Assembly (NCBI GenBank): GCA_032871835.1 | Contig: CM065301.1 | Coordinates: 19,981,291 to 20,045,290, forward strand | Direction: 5' to 3' | From: Dipteronia dyeriana | Taxonomy: Eukaryota; Streptophyta; Magnoliopsida; Sapindales; Sapindaceae | Length of the DNA stretch: 64,000 bases | In this document: piece by piece, positions 1 to 11,750 of the stretch | Numbering within the stretch: the first letter of the stretch is position 1 | How the letters are laid out: each line of letters begins with the position of its first letter | Notes under the pieces: generated by a model | What the model saw: only the letters and a program-made list of their open reading frames with translations | What the model was told of the DNA's origin: nothing | Database searches by the model: none | Translations under genes and position numbers: made by a program

Positions 1-1
1 C

Positions 2-12
2 CTCTGATACCA
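2..12 (-). other. Primer-binding site of LTR retrotransposon (initiator-Met tRNA type)
   Basis: Read on the minus strand this is TGGTATCAGAG, which matches the complement of the 3' end of plant initiator methionine tRNA (the usual PBS is TGGTATCAGAGC). It lies two bases inside the LTR that starts at 15. The element therefore runs leftward, and its internal coding region is outside the window. Confidence 0.8.
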
Positions 13-14
13 GT

Positions 15-1013
15 TGTTGGGAATTTGAACCGATGATCGCGAAAGTGTCATACCTAATATTCGTTGTAACTCATAGCAATTAATAACGTCTATAACAGAA
101 AATTAGATGAGAGAAAATAAATCAATCACAACACAAGATATACGTGGAAAACCCAAATCGGGTAAAAAACCACGGACCGTCAGGACAACAGAGAAAGTTC
201 CACTATATGATAAATTATTACAAACATATACTATATGATTCTCTTTCACATCTCAACCCTAAACCACGCTCACAACGCTTACATGATCCTCACCAAGAAA
301 CCTCAATATCCCCTAGGTCTTCCCTGAATATCACCCACAGATCTCTAATTTGATCCACTGATATTCCATTGGATCCCTCCCCGATATCCTAGTTACATGG
401 TGTTCTTTTTCCCTACTCAAAATAACCTAGATACAAGGTTCTATTTATACTAGTTTTAGGGAGTTTTAGATTAAAGGAAATCCTAATCCTAATCCTAAAC
501 GTACAAGAATTACTTGTTCCACATAAATACTATTTCCTATTTATGACAAATCTTCTGGTTAAAGAGAAATCATTTTCCTTCAAGCACAAGAACTTCCCGA
601 AAAAAAAAACATTTCCTTTTCCGCGTAACATTCTCGATCTCAGCAAAATATGCAGTTTCCACGGTCTGGGTCGCGGTGTGCACATCGTTTACTATTCCGT
701 GAAATACTTTTGGAAACGACCACTTAGTAAACTGCAGTCTGCGTCTCTTGCCTATGCCGCGGTCTGCACCGCGCTAGATCTCCTGGAATTGACTGCTCCA
801 TGTGCCGCGGTCCATGCTATTTGTCCACGCCGAGGGTACTTTCAGATTCCGTTTCTTTAGTTCTTTAGTTCTTCAGTTCTTCTTCGGTCTTCAAACCTCC
901 CTCAAATACCATCTCCAACTTCCAACGTTTTCTGACGTCTCCAAAAAGTCTCACATCAGTTGAGTCTCATTTGGTTCAATTGGTTCCATTCGAGAATACG
1001 AGCCAAACCTAAC
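15..1013 (-). mobile_element. 5' LTR of an LTR retrotransposon, element on minus strand, continues off the left edge
   Basis: On the plus strand the block opens with TGTTGG and closes near CCTAAC, close to the TGTT...AACA termini expected of an LTR. The same family recurs as a solo LTR at 20481-21413, ending CCAACA. The two copies share the segment around 140-190 (tacgtggaaaaccc) and the segment 420-960. The primer-binding site next to position 15 shows that this is the 5' LTR of a minus-strand element. The right end merges with the minisatellite word aacggtgc, so its last base is uncertain. The small open frames inside it are not genes. Confidence 0.75.
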
Positions 1014-1566
1014 GGTGCCATTTTTTTTTTACAAATATTTTTAGTGATTTTTTTTTTGTGGCGGTGAACAATTTTTTTTTTTAAAATATTCTTAGTGATT
1101 AAATTAACGATTTTTTTTTTTTTGCAAATATTCCTAGTGTTTTATTTGGGGAGAAAAATTACAAATATTTTTAGCAATTAGGTTAACGACAAAAAAAAAA
1201 GATACAAATATTCTTAGTGATTAATTTAACGGTGCTATTATTTATATATAGGGGTGGGTAGCATATGGCCACTCCCCACGACCAAATCTTTTTTACAAAT
1301 ATTCTTATTGATTTTTTTTTGGGAGGGTGGTCAACCAAAAAAAATTACAAATATTATTAGTGATTAATTTAACGGTGCTATTATTTATATATAGGGGTGG
1401 GTAGCATATGGCCACTCCCCACAACCAAATCTTTTTTACAAATATTCTTATTGATTTTTTTTTTGATGGTCAACCAAAAAAAATTATAAATATTCTTAGT
1501 GATTATTTTAACAGTGCTATTATTTATATATGGGGGTTGGGGGTTGGGGGGTGGGTAGCATATATA
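1014..1566. repeat. Minisatellite, units of about 80-120 bp, first block
   Basis: Successive copies share the words tacaaatattcttagtga, aacggtgctattattta and gggtagcatatggcc, with G-rich tracts and A/T homopolymers between them. At least five degenerate copies are visible here. The same unit resumes at 2188, 8105 and 8497, so this is one array broken up by insertions. No coding potential is seen. Confidence 0.75.
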
Positions 1567-2187
1567 TTTCTAAAATTAAAATTCGATAAATAGAACAAAT
1601 TCTGATCATTACTGTTCATCATACAGAAATCCGAATTTCAATGAAAATGGGATCGAACACCTGAGACAGTACCACCGGTCGGAGGACGATTATACGATCA
1701 GAAAGTCTCCTCTAATCACAATGCAATTTATCCACATTTTGATTATAGGTGGGAGAAAATTCTATGGATTTTCTCCAAATCTATTTGTGTTTACCTTCTC
1801 TGGATTTTGTGTTCTTTATAAACACTTGCACACATGCACTATTACATGCACTTCTCTCTTGCCCACACAGGTGCCTTTGCATTGCACAACTCACACATAT
1901 GCTTTGCATTGTACAGACAATGCTCGACTTCCCATGCACATACACAATACTTAGACACAACCACACACACATTCACGTTATTACGTGTGTTTTATTATGT
2001 GTCTCTAAATCAGTTTCTAAAATTTATATATATATATAACTAAGTAAAACTGCTCATGCAGTTAAACAATGAATGAGCTTTGATATGGACTTGGCTTACA
2101 TGAATTTTGGGCTCTCCATGTATTGTTTGTGTTCTTGGTCTATTTGGATATCTAATGGGTCTTAAACCCATACCTAAATATACTAAT
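1567..2187. other. Unclassified 0.6-kb block inside the minisatellite, no gene
   Basis: This stretch does not share the minisatellite words that flank it. It contains a CA-rich part (about 1815-1985, many cacac and tgcac words) and a short AT run. Overlapping small open frames in three phases reflect this low complexity. It is probably an insertion, but I see no paired termini or target duplication. Confidence 0.4.
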
Positions 2188-2306
2188 AATTACAAATATT
2201 TTTAGTGATTATTTCGACGGTTATATTATTTATATAGGGGGGTGGGGGGTTGGTAGCATATAGCCCCTCTCCATAATAATAATGAAAAATATAAATATTT
2301 ATAGTG
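2188..2306. repeat. Minisatellite, second block, left flank of LTR element
   Basis: The words tacaaatatttttagtga and gtagcatatagcccc mark this as the same repeat as 1014-1566. It ends in TAGTG (2302-2306), which is repeated directly after the LTR element at 8105-8109. Confidence 0.7.
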
Positions 2307-2617
2307 TGTTATAAATTGATTAAGAATAAATAAAAATATAAAACATAAACTTATAGAAGAGAAGAGATAAAGAATAGCTAAAAGAGAAGTATTTTATTTC
2401 TCAATTGTTCTCATCACAAAAGTGTGTAAAATACAATGGTGTGAGACCCTTTTTATAGCCTCATAATCCCACATTACATTAAGTATATATAAATTACATT
2501 ATAATAAATCATAAAATTGATCATTATGATAAAGCTAGTGGGAATACAAAACGATGGAAGTTTCTTGCATGGATTGATGGATATTTATTCATATATAATT
2601 GCATTATATTCATAACA
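2307..2617 (-). repeat. 3' LTR (311 bp) of the 2307-8104 element
   Basis: Starts TGTTATAAATTG and ends CATAACA. It matches 7774-8104 over its length, apart from a roughly 20-bp difference near the repeated word attacattaagtatat. Confidence 0.85.
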
Positions 2618-2632
2618 CTCCCCCTTGAATTA
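2618..2632 (-). other. Polypurine tract of the 2307-8104 element
   Basis: On the minus strand the bases next to the 3' LTR read TTCAAGGGGGAG, the usual position and composition of a plus-strand priming tract. Confidence 0.65.
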
Positions 2633-3912
2633 ATCTCCATCAATCATAGAGTGAATATGCCTCATTTAAACATTTGCTAATAAAAACCCGGTGGGAAAAA
2701 AACTAATAGAGAAAAAAGAGTACATTATTCATCTACATATCAAATTAACCTTTAAAGGTAATAGGGGTGCAAAAACTGTCTCATTAAAACCTTACTAGGG
2801 AAAAACCCGTTGGGATAAAAACCTAGTGAAGGAAAAAGAGTACAGTTGCATTGTATTTCCTCATAATAGTAAAAACCCTTGATAAATATGCTCCCCCTCA
2901 TTCTTATGTGGATGCTTTAATATTTTGCTAAGATATTTCTATTTATCACATCCTAACATTCTGGAAATCTTGTATGAAAAACTTTACTAATGTTGCTTTT
3001 CAAATGGGTGAAACATGTTATATAGAACATTATGTTATTTTATAATTAAAAAACACCATTTGAACATAGATTTGGCACTTCAAGACCAAAAGGTTCTTCA
3101 TTATCATTTTCATTAATGAGAGAGGATTATACATCACTTTAATTTTATGTAATAAGCATCAAGGTATCCATCTAATAAATTTTATCCATGAAAAAGTGCT
3201 CCATGACCTTTTCTTATATATGTTGACTCATGTATTATTATGCTAATTAAAAAAAACTCAACACGGCCATTAATCGAGACTAAATATCACTTTCCAAGAT
3301 TATTTCGTCTTAGAAATTATTCCTTTTAAACGTATAATTTGTAAACTCGTCGGGAGTATTAATAAGTTTCAAACGATCAACATATACTTCTTTGAAATCA
3401 AATTTGTGGATTCTTTCAACACAATATTCATAAATGCATATGTACTACATGCATTATGTTATATAAAAAATATATAAAATGTAGTATCAAATTACTTGCT
3501 TCAGGCATTTAAATCCTTCTAGGATTTCTATTTATTATCAAACTAGGTTTCTGCAGTAAACCTTTTATCTTAATTCGTACGAAAAATAATTATATTCAAT
3601 AAATTTGATGTCATCAAACATTTGGACTGCAAATCCAATATTTTCAAATATAAAGTAAGTATAACTCTGCCTTTTATTTTTCACCACTGTGTCGACATAT
3701 ATACAATTTATATTTTAAGGCCATCATCATATTTTTCATAATACGCAGAGCAATATATGATCTCAATTTCTATATTATCAATATAATTGATTTACATTTC
3801 GTATTCCAGGTGCCTCTTCAGGGGTTATTGAATCCTCTTTAATATTCGGTACACATACCTCTTTATATAAATATTTCTTTTGGAGAAATATAATCTATTT
3901 TCTACTCCAAGA

Positions 3913-3934
3913 GGGGGGGGGGGGGGGGGGGGGG
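3913..3934 (+). repeat. Homopolymer run of 22 G
   Basis: An uninterrupted run of 22 guanines lies within otherwise AT-rich retrotransposon interior (poly-C on the element's own strand). It could fold as a G-quadruplex. Homopolymers of this length are also a common place for sequencing-length error. Confidence 0.9.
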
Positions 3935-6900
3935 TTAACATTCTCTATGTATCTTCAGGATTTTGTTTTTTACTTATGAGAGACTAACTCTTCAGGAGTC
4001 TTTGATGATGATGATGATTTAGATATTGTTTGAGTATCTTTTTCACTATGTTTATGATATTCGAATTCCAGTTATAGGGAACCTTATCATTTGAACTAAA
4101 TTGTCTTTCATTAACATATGATTTTTTCTGCAATTTCATAATTTGTTCTACATGAACAACCACCCGGGTTTGTTTATTGGTAGAATGTAATTTTATTATT
4201 TTCTTCGAATCATCTAAAAGATTGTTTGCATACTATGCAAATCACAAGATGTTGCATACAATGTAATTTCACGTCGTTTGTCAATACATGACAATTCTCC
4301 CCCCTAACGATGAGAAAATTAAATTTCAATAAAATCTTCTACATCATCGTAATTTTCCACATGATCTCGTTTATTCTGTCAAATTGTACTTTAAGTACTA
4401 TCGTCTTATGTCTTTCGGAGATATTCACTAGAAAAAATATTTTCATTGAGAAAAAATATTTCAAATTTTCGATGCATCGTTTTCTTTAATTGAACTTCTA
4501 GTTCATAACATAATATTAATCATATGATCTTATGATAAGATAAACGACAAAATCAGACATGCTTCTGGCATGTAAAATATTTTTCAATTGACTCAAGATA
4601 TTTTCTTAATTTATTTGTTCATCGATCTTCCAGATCTAAGAAATAAAAAATATTTTCATGTAATTATTTGTCACTTTGTATCAAAATAATAGCTCTTAGA
4701 GCATTCATTTTATCTTGTTAAAAATCAACAAAATATTAAAATTTACCGTATATGCTCATTTGTCTTTTCATTTAACACCTAAAGCAAGAAGAAAGATTTT
4801 ATAATTCCTGAAAGGTATATTCAAAATGTTTTTAAAATTTCTTGCTTTGTTTTAGTGCTATTCCACTTCTGGTGGATTGAATTGAATTTCTCGTAGTGAT
4901 CACCTTAGCTTCAATAATTATTTAAACTATCTATATTTGCAATCACAATCATGACATTTTGAAAGAAACATCATTCACTTCAGGGAATACTATTAATCCA
5001 AATATTCTCAAATTACTAATCTCAAAATTGCTCATTTAAGAGCAAATTAGAGGCATGTAATTATCATAATATATATTGTTACTTCAGGAATAAATATATT
5101 GTTACTTCAGGAACAAATATTTGAGTCACGACGTGTAATATATTTCAACCATGTCTTCTTAGTAATCAAATCCTTCATCTTATCGAATCAAAATGACTAT
5201 TGGATCTTTACCATGAAATACTTATATTTCAATTCATCATAAATAAATAAAACAATGATACTATATAACAAATCAACATGATTTGGAGTAACAATTTGAG
5301 TGATGAAAATCTAAACACAAAATATATCTAATCTTAATAAGAATGCTAGATATCATAATTGTTATATGTAATATATTAAGTGTTCATTTGTATTATGTAA
5401 ATATATCAAAATGTACATATGACGGTAAAGTTTATATGATGCAAAGTTTGAAAATTCATATTTTCTATGAAAGTTTTGGTACTTTACAGACATCACTAAG
5501 AGAAAGAATTATAGAAGAAATAACAATATTTTAATTAGAAATGAGAAATTAAAGTAAAGTTTAATTAATAAAGAATCAATATCAAGTATTAGATAAATAA
5601 ACCATGAAAGCAACTTCATGTTATGATAATTCAAAGCTACTAAACAATACAAAAAACTTAATTTTAAGACCATGTGAAAACAAATTATTTTTATAATAAA
5701 ACCACCAATTTTAAAAATCACAAAATTTAAGAATCGTAAAACTAAATATCGCACAGTGAATACATAGGCTAATGAATGAATAATAGAAACAATTTTTTAC
5801 TAATAGATATGCGAATTACCAAAATTCATATTGTCTTGTATATAAAAATATAATATTTTACACTCTACATACAATGATAAGAATGAGCAATCACATTGTT
5901 AGAGTCTTTCAATATAAAATATAAACAATGAATATGAGATATGAATATCATAACTGTAAGAAACTCAAGAGGTTAGATAAATTAATTTTGAACATACTTA
6001 TATCATAACTTTATGATTATGATAAACAAATTCAAAGCTTTAAGTTTACACAAAATTCATATTCAATTAAAATTTTGAGTTTCATTAGAACTTCAAGTTC
6101 ATTTATAAATTTCATAGATATAATTAAAAATATGAATTCAGAACTTCAGGTTCCAAATAATAATCACATAAATTGAAATTCAAAATTTTAAACTCTAATT
6201 TGATTTAAATTCGAAATTTCATGTTCTGATTTGATTATAATTTATAATTAGATTGAGCTTATGACTCTTTAGGATTAATATCAAATCGAGCTTCAACTCT
6301 TTCATTTTACAATCGTAAAATCTCACATTTGTTTGAGTTTTAATTTATGCAATCTTTAGGTTGCAAGAAATTCACTATATTTTTGCAATCTTCAGGTTGC
6401 AATACAATCATCTATTTTTTTTTTCATTTCTTCACAACCCAAAACCAAAATAATGTGAATAAAATAAAAGAAAGAAAATAAAACCATCTTTCGAGATAGA
6501 GAAAGATATATTTTACAATTTGTTGGAACTTCTGGTCTCACCACAAGATTGTGATTTACTATTTCAAGATTCTAGATTCTTAATAAAATTATATTGCCTA
6601 TTGAAACCTCTGGTTCATCTTCAAATTTAGAACTTCAGGTTCTCAATTTGATTCAAATTTAAAACTTTTAGTTCCTAATTAGATTTGAATAAAGAACTTC
6701 TGGTTCGATATACATTGATCAATTCCAATCACAACATTGAAGTATGAACCGCTGGAAATAAAATTAAATTCATTTTCTGTTGTAGAAAATCCAATGTAGT
6801 GGTAATCATAAAGAATACTCATAAAAAATAGTTGTAAAAATAAATTAAATCTAAGCAACAATAAAGTAAATCATATTGAAATAATTGGATCGTGCTCAAA

Positions 6901-7773
6901 ATTTGAAAAAATATATATACCCTTTTTTCAAATTCGGATTTTATTTTATAGTCCATATCTTCTAAAGTAAATCACAAAAGTGATTTCACAATATCTATGA
7001 ACAAATAGATATTTGGTTATAATTGTATCACAGTATTAAGTTCATGATTTTCTGTTTCGAAACTTCAGGTTCTTAATAAAATTCATATTTGATAGAAGTT
7101 TAAAATTTCATTATGACTCTACATGCATATATAAACATCGAGTTTATATTTTAAAATAATAGTTTTTTGGAACTTCGGATTCCAAAAATAATTATTACTT
7201 CAACTGGAATTTATAATTTGAGATTCTTATTCAATGTATATTCATTATTTACAATCGATAAATTCCAACAAGATTTTTTATTATCATTATGTTAAGCTTC
7301 AGGCTTTTTGTTATTGCAATCTTAAAACACTAAATTGGGCTTCAGGCTTTTCGATTTTACACATCAGATCAAGCTTCAGGCTTTTGGATTTAACAATGAT
7401 CAAATATATATCAAATATATATCAAATCGAGCTTCAAGCTCTTTGATTTCGTGATCTTTGGGTTACAATATAATTAGTTTCATTATTGCAATCGTCTGGT
7501 TGCAATATAATCAATTAATCTATGTTTTCTTTTATTGGCAACCCAATGAATACTAAGAATATAATTAAGAAGAGAAATAATATAAACCATTTTTTTTGCC
7601 CAAAATTAGAGAAAGAAATACTTTACAATTGCTTGGATCTCTTGGTCTCATCAAGAAAGTGTTATCTCTTATCTCGTGTTGAATTTGGATTATATGACGT
7701 CTTGTCTTCAAAAAATAAACTTTCATATCCGAAACCTGAAACATATAATGGTTAGAGATTCGTACTGATAATG

Positions 7774-8104
7774 TGTTATAAATTGATTAAGAATAAACAA
7801 AAATATAAAACATAAACTTATAGACGAGAAGAGATAAAGAATAGCTAAAAGAGAAGTATTTTATTCCTCAATTGTTCTCATCACAAAAGTGTGTAAAATA
7901 CAATGGTATGAGACCCTTTTTATAGCCTCACAATCCCATATTACATTAAGTATATATAAATTACATTAAGTATATAAAAATTACATTATAATGAATCATA
8001 AAATTGATCATTATAATAAAACTAGTGGGAATATATAAGGATGGAAGTTTCTTCCATGGATTGGTGAATATTTATTTATATCTAATTGCATTATATTCAT
8101 AACA
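7774..8104 (-). repeat. 5' LTR (331 bp) of the 2307-8104 element
   Basis: Begins TGTTATAAATTG and ends CATAACA, followed at once by the duplicated target TAGTG. Just inside it (about 7757-7773) the minus strand reads ATTATCAGTACG, a weak match to an initiator-Met primer site. Confidence 0.85.
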
Positions 8105-8310
8105 TAGTGATTATTTTAACAGTGCTATTATTTATATAGAGGGTGAGGGGCGGGGGGTGGGTAGCATATAGCCCCTCTCCACAATCGAAAAAAATAATCA
8201 TAAATATTCTTAGTGATTAATTTAACGACAATAAAAGATTACAAATATTCGTAGTCATTAATTTAACGGTGCTATTATTTATATATAGGGTTGGGGGCTT
8301 GGTAGCATAT
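8105..8310. repeat. Minisatellite, third block
   Basis: Continues the repeat interrupted at 2306 (tagtgattattttaac, gtagcatatagcccc). It ends in GTAGCATAT (8302-8310), which is duplicated after the MITE at 8497-8505. Confidence 0.7.
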
Positions 8311-8496
8311 GGACAATACTTGTACACAAGGTACTGATCAATCAGTATCCTAGGTACTGACTCTTTGTTTTAATTGGTGGAAAAAACTATTTATAGTGTT
8401 TGATATTAAATATATAGGGTTGGTGGTTGGTTTTTCCACTAATAAAAACAAAAGAGGCACCTTGAGTATTGACTAGTCAGTACCCAAGTATTTTCC
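8311..8496. mobile_element. Mutator-type MITE, 186 bp
   Basis: The termini GGACAATACTTG and CAAGTATTTTCC are inverted copies, and similarity extends imperfectly for about 65-75 bp inward (for example GGTACTGA and GTGGAAAAA on both arms). A perfect 9-bp duplication GTAGCATAT flanks it. A 9-bp duplication with long terminal inverted repeats is characteristic of Mutator-like elements. No coding sequence is present. Confidence 0.85.
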
Positions 8497-8735
8497 GTAG
8501 CATATTACCCCTCTCCACAACCAACAAAAAATTGGGTGGAGCCTAGGTGGGGGTGGGGATCTTTTTTTTAATTAATTAATTAATTAATTAATTATATAAA
8601 TAATCTTAATGATTAGTTTAACGGTGCTATATATAAAATATATGGCGGTGGGGTGGGGGTGGGTAGCATATAGCCCCTCCATATAATCATTTTTTTTTAC
8701 AAATATTTATAGTGATTATTTTAACGATAGTATAA
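8497..8735. repeat. Minisatellite, fourth block, with a (TTAA)n microsatellite
   Basis: Resumes with gtagcatattacccctctcc, so the MITE interrupted a unit. It includes about 27 bp of TTAA repeats (8569-8595) and further degenerate units up to about 8735. A last trace of the unit is seen near 9088-9130. Confidence 0.65.
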
Positions 8736-8989
8736 TAAGTTTTTAATAATAGATCCCTTATTTTAATTTTGATAAGAATTACCATAAAATTACATTGATT
8801 TGAATGAATTTTGATTTGATTTTTTTTTTATGATAAGTTCATCGAAATTTACCAATGAATAAAATCTTAAATTTTTTTAAATACTTGAACTATTTATCTC
8901 AATTATTTTAAATATTAATGCATCAGAAAAATAGAAGAATTATAGAAATTCAAGAAAAATAGTTTTAGTCCTTAAAAAAATTCTCTAAA

Positions 8990-9045
8990 CCCTAAACACT
9001 AGACCCTAAACCCTCGACCATAAACCCTAATCTGTAAACCCTTAT
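8990..9045 (-). repeat. Short degenerate telomere-like repeat tract
   Basis: Five copies of ccctaaa-type words (aaaccctaaac, gaccctaaaccctc, ataaaccctaatc) lie within 55 bp. They match the plant telomere unit CCCTAAA but are degenerate and short. This may be an interstitial telomeric relic or a cluster of telo-boxes. Confidence 0.5.
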
Positions 9046-9149
9046 GAGAGACTCTTTCTCTCTATATATAAACCCAATTTTTTATTTTTTTTTACAAATA
9101 TTTTTGTTGATTATTTTAACAGTGCTATATCCTATATAATATATGTAAG

Positions 9150-10610
9150 GAACTATGTGGCCACCTATTACATTTTAACTAAAAACATTTATATTACAAT
9201 GAATAAAAAAGAGTGGAAATGGGTCTAAATGGCACCGTATCTAATTGGAGTTTTGTGAATATCGTAAAGTTAATAGGTAAATTTTACATAACACAAAAGT
9301 AAATGAGTGCCAAAAATACCTCTTTTGTCATATTCTTTTTATTTCCTTTTCTATTCTCTTTCTTCTTCAACGTATCTTCATCATCTTCTTCAACCTCTTT
9401 CACAAACTCAATAAATCCTATTTATTTTAGTAATTCTAGGTACAAATAAGCTTAAAAAAAAATTTCCTAGGTCCATATAAGTTTAAAATTAAAAAAAAAT
9501 CTATATGTACAAAAAAAGCTTAAAAAAAAGTCCTCCTATGGAAGTCGAACAACTCCTTTAAAGATGTTAAAGGAAGATGGGAATTAGAGAAAACCCATAA
9601 TTATGAATGACCATAGACAACAACAATTCTATAATATATAAGTGAAAGAGAAAGAGATAAGCAACCAGTGGAGAGAGAGAGGGAGAGCGAGTGAAAGAGA
9701 AAGAGATAAGCAGCTAGTGGAGAGAGAGAGAGAGGTGACCTGAAAGAGAATCAATAAATTGTCCATTGATGAATAGTCTCGACTGCCATTGGAGGTCGAT
9801 GAAAAAGAAGAAAAAAATAAAAAATATGGAATTTTTTTATTTGTCCAATAAATCTAAAAAATTACAAAAATACAAGCATCAGAAATAAAAATTAAGTCTT
9901 GAAAAATACCAAAATAAGTATCAAAAACACAAAATAAGTCTATAAAATACCAAAATAAGTCTTAAAAACACAAAATAGATCTCAGAAATAACAAAATAAG
10001 TCTCGAAAAATATCAAAGTAAGTCTAAAAAACACGAAAAATAAGTTTTGAAAAAAAAACCGCGATACTTATTTCCGTGAGTGTGTTTTAAGGGCATTTTT
10101 GTTAGAACAACATTTTAGGTGTTATTAAAACTTAAGTTATTAATTTGGTAGTCTTAAAATAAGAAAGTAAAGAGTGCTATAAAATTTTTGAACCCTAAAT
10201 AGAAATTATGGCGTCACCAAAATAATAGGATTTGGATCCCCCTCCTCACTTTTAAGTTTCCTCTCCTAAATTAATAGTCTATATTAATTCTCTCTTTTGT
10301 TGTGTAAAGACGAAAAAATTAGTAGAAATAATTCTCACTATTGATTTTCTAAATCAGACACATGACTATAGATTAGATTATAAAGGTGAGGATAAGATGA
10401 TAACACTTAGGGTAAGGAGAGTTATGTATTTCTATTTACTAATCAATAATGAAATAAAAGAGAATCGAATTCCTTGAAAAGAGTATCAGGATAGAGAACT
10501 TAATTGATTCCTTATATGAGAAGAGGAATAGTTCAAAAGCTGGCCCATTACAACCCATTCTTGACCATTATGATAAATCTGTAATAAATTCTCATCAACG
10601 TAGCTTCTAG
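9150..10610. other. AT-rich region without a gene; run of AATAAGTCT motifs
   Basis: No convincing gene. From about 9885 to 10050 the word aataagtct recurs roughly every 25-30 bp, separated by A-rich spacers (caaaataagtct, caaaataagtctcg). The reverse complement of the same word is clustered at 24430-24740, so both may belong to one dispersed repeat family. A (GA)n-rich stretch lies at about 9640-9740. Confidence 0.5.
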
Positions 10611-11248
10611 TATTCCTACAAGAAAAAAAAAAGCTATTGAACTATTTTCTTTTCGTTCCAATAACCCAAAATTCATCTCTATCTATTTATAGGGGTGAAG
10701 TTTTTTTGTTATAAATTAAGTTACCTTAGATGGGTCACAATAGATGCTTTGTAATGAAAATTGAAATTTATTCCTAAGGACTACCTATAAGGATAAAATA
10801 ATATTAGGACGAAATTTTTGTTCCTATATACAAATTGTAGTGACGAAATATGAAAAAAAAAAACAAAAAAAAAAAACAATGGATAATGGCTATGAAGGAC
10901 AGTAGGACACCCCACAATTTCAAATAATCTTTTCAACTTGACACCTGACCTGGAAGCAAAGCAAATTCTTATCCACCTTGCTACTACTCTGTATTTGTTA
11001 GTTAAAGTATAATCGTTACGTATAACCTCTTTATGTTATTAATATTTTATTGATTTTTTTAGTCAAAATTTTATTTGTAGATTAATTTTAATAATTTAAA
11101 TTTTATTTTTATATGATAAATAAATTATACTAAAAAACATTAATCCTAGCATTTAATTAAACTATTTTATTAATATCATATAATATCAAATCAAAAGATC
11201 TATCGTTAATCGTACTTGTATAGAGAGAATTTCTTTATATTTTTTAAA

Positions 11249-11352
11249 GGGAGCAAAACTACCCTAATTTAGGGACCAAATTGCAAATCTACCCTAAAAC
11301 CCAAAACAATTGCAAAAATACCCTGAAATGACATTTCTACCCTTGTCAACAA
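11249..11352 (+). repeat. Left terminal inverted repeat of the MULE
   Basis: Matches the reverse complement of 19468-19572: nearly perfect over the first ~85 bp, then fading. It contains gcaaaactaccc and aaacaattgcaaaa. The two outermost segments differ by a small insertion at the right end. Confidence 0.85.
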
Positions 11353-11413
11353 CTGAATCAATTTCATTCAGTTTGCCCTAAATTCCCAATTCCTCAGGCC
11401 ACCCGAACCCATC

Positions 11414-11750
11414 GCCGACACAAGCCGCCATTGCCGACGTCCATTATAGCTGAACTGTAACTTCTTCGTCGTGATTTCGACGTCGTCGACGATATCCATC
11501 CACCGTCGACGACATCCGACGTCTTCAACTTGCAAGCTGACGTCGAGTTTTCTCGCACAGCAACGTCGAATCTTCAAGACCCGATCGAACTCATCTTCCG
11601 TTGCCGACACAAGCCGCCCTCACCGACGTTCATTACAGCCCAACTGCAATTTCGTCGTCATGATTTTGACGTCGTAACGATATCCAGCCACCGTCGACGA
11701 CATCCGACGTCTTCAACTTGTAAGCCTACATCGAGTTTTCTCGCAACAGC
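11414..11750 (+). repeat. Tandem duplication of a GTCGAC/GACGTC-rich block near the left MULE end
   Basis: A block of about 150 bp (11414-11562) is repeated at 11603-11750. Both start gccgacacaagccgcc and contain ccaccgtcgacgacatccg. It is strikingly GC- and CpG-rich compared with its surroundings. It lies upstream of the Ulp1-type gene and may be 5' untranslated or promoter sequence. The small open frames across it look incidental. Confidence 0.7.

Larger units (their letters stand above)
2307..8104 (-). mobile_element. LTR retrotransposon without coding capacity (LARD-like), 5.8 kb
   Basis: Two near-identical LTRs (2307-2617 and 7774-8104), each starting TGTTATAAATTG and ending TTCATAACA, enclose about 5.2 kb. 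A perfect 5-bp target duplication TAGTG flanks the whole (2302-2306 and 8105-8109). A purine tract on the minus strand (AAGGGGGAG) sits directly inside the left LTR. That makes the left copy the 3' LTR and the element minus-strand. No open frame above about 80 codons and no gag, protease, reverse transcriptase or integrase motif could be found on either strand. It resembles large retrotransposon derivatives that depend on a partner element. Extreme decay of a coding element is the alternative. Confidence 0.85.

Noticed and set aside
543..860. 105-codon open frame on the plus strand
   Set aside because: It lies wholly inside the LTR (15-1013), is on the strand opposite to the element, and has no recognisable domain. 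The same region in the solo LTR does not keep the frame.
1721..2043. Several overlapping 60-96 codon frames
   Set aside because: They overlap in different phases of a CA-rich low-complexity stretch, giving His/Thr/Cys-rich peptides.
8990..9045. Interstitial telomere as evidence of a chromosome end or fusion
   Set aside because: Only about five degenerate units in 55 bp; too short and imperfect for that claim. Recorded only as telomere-like.
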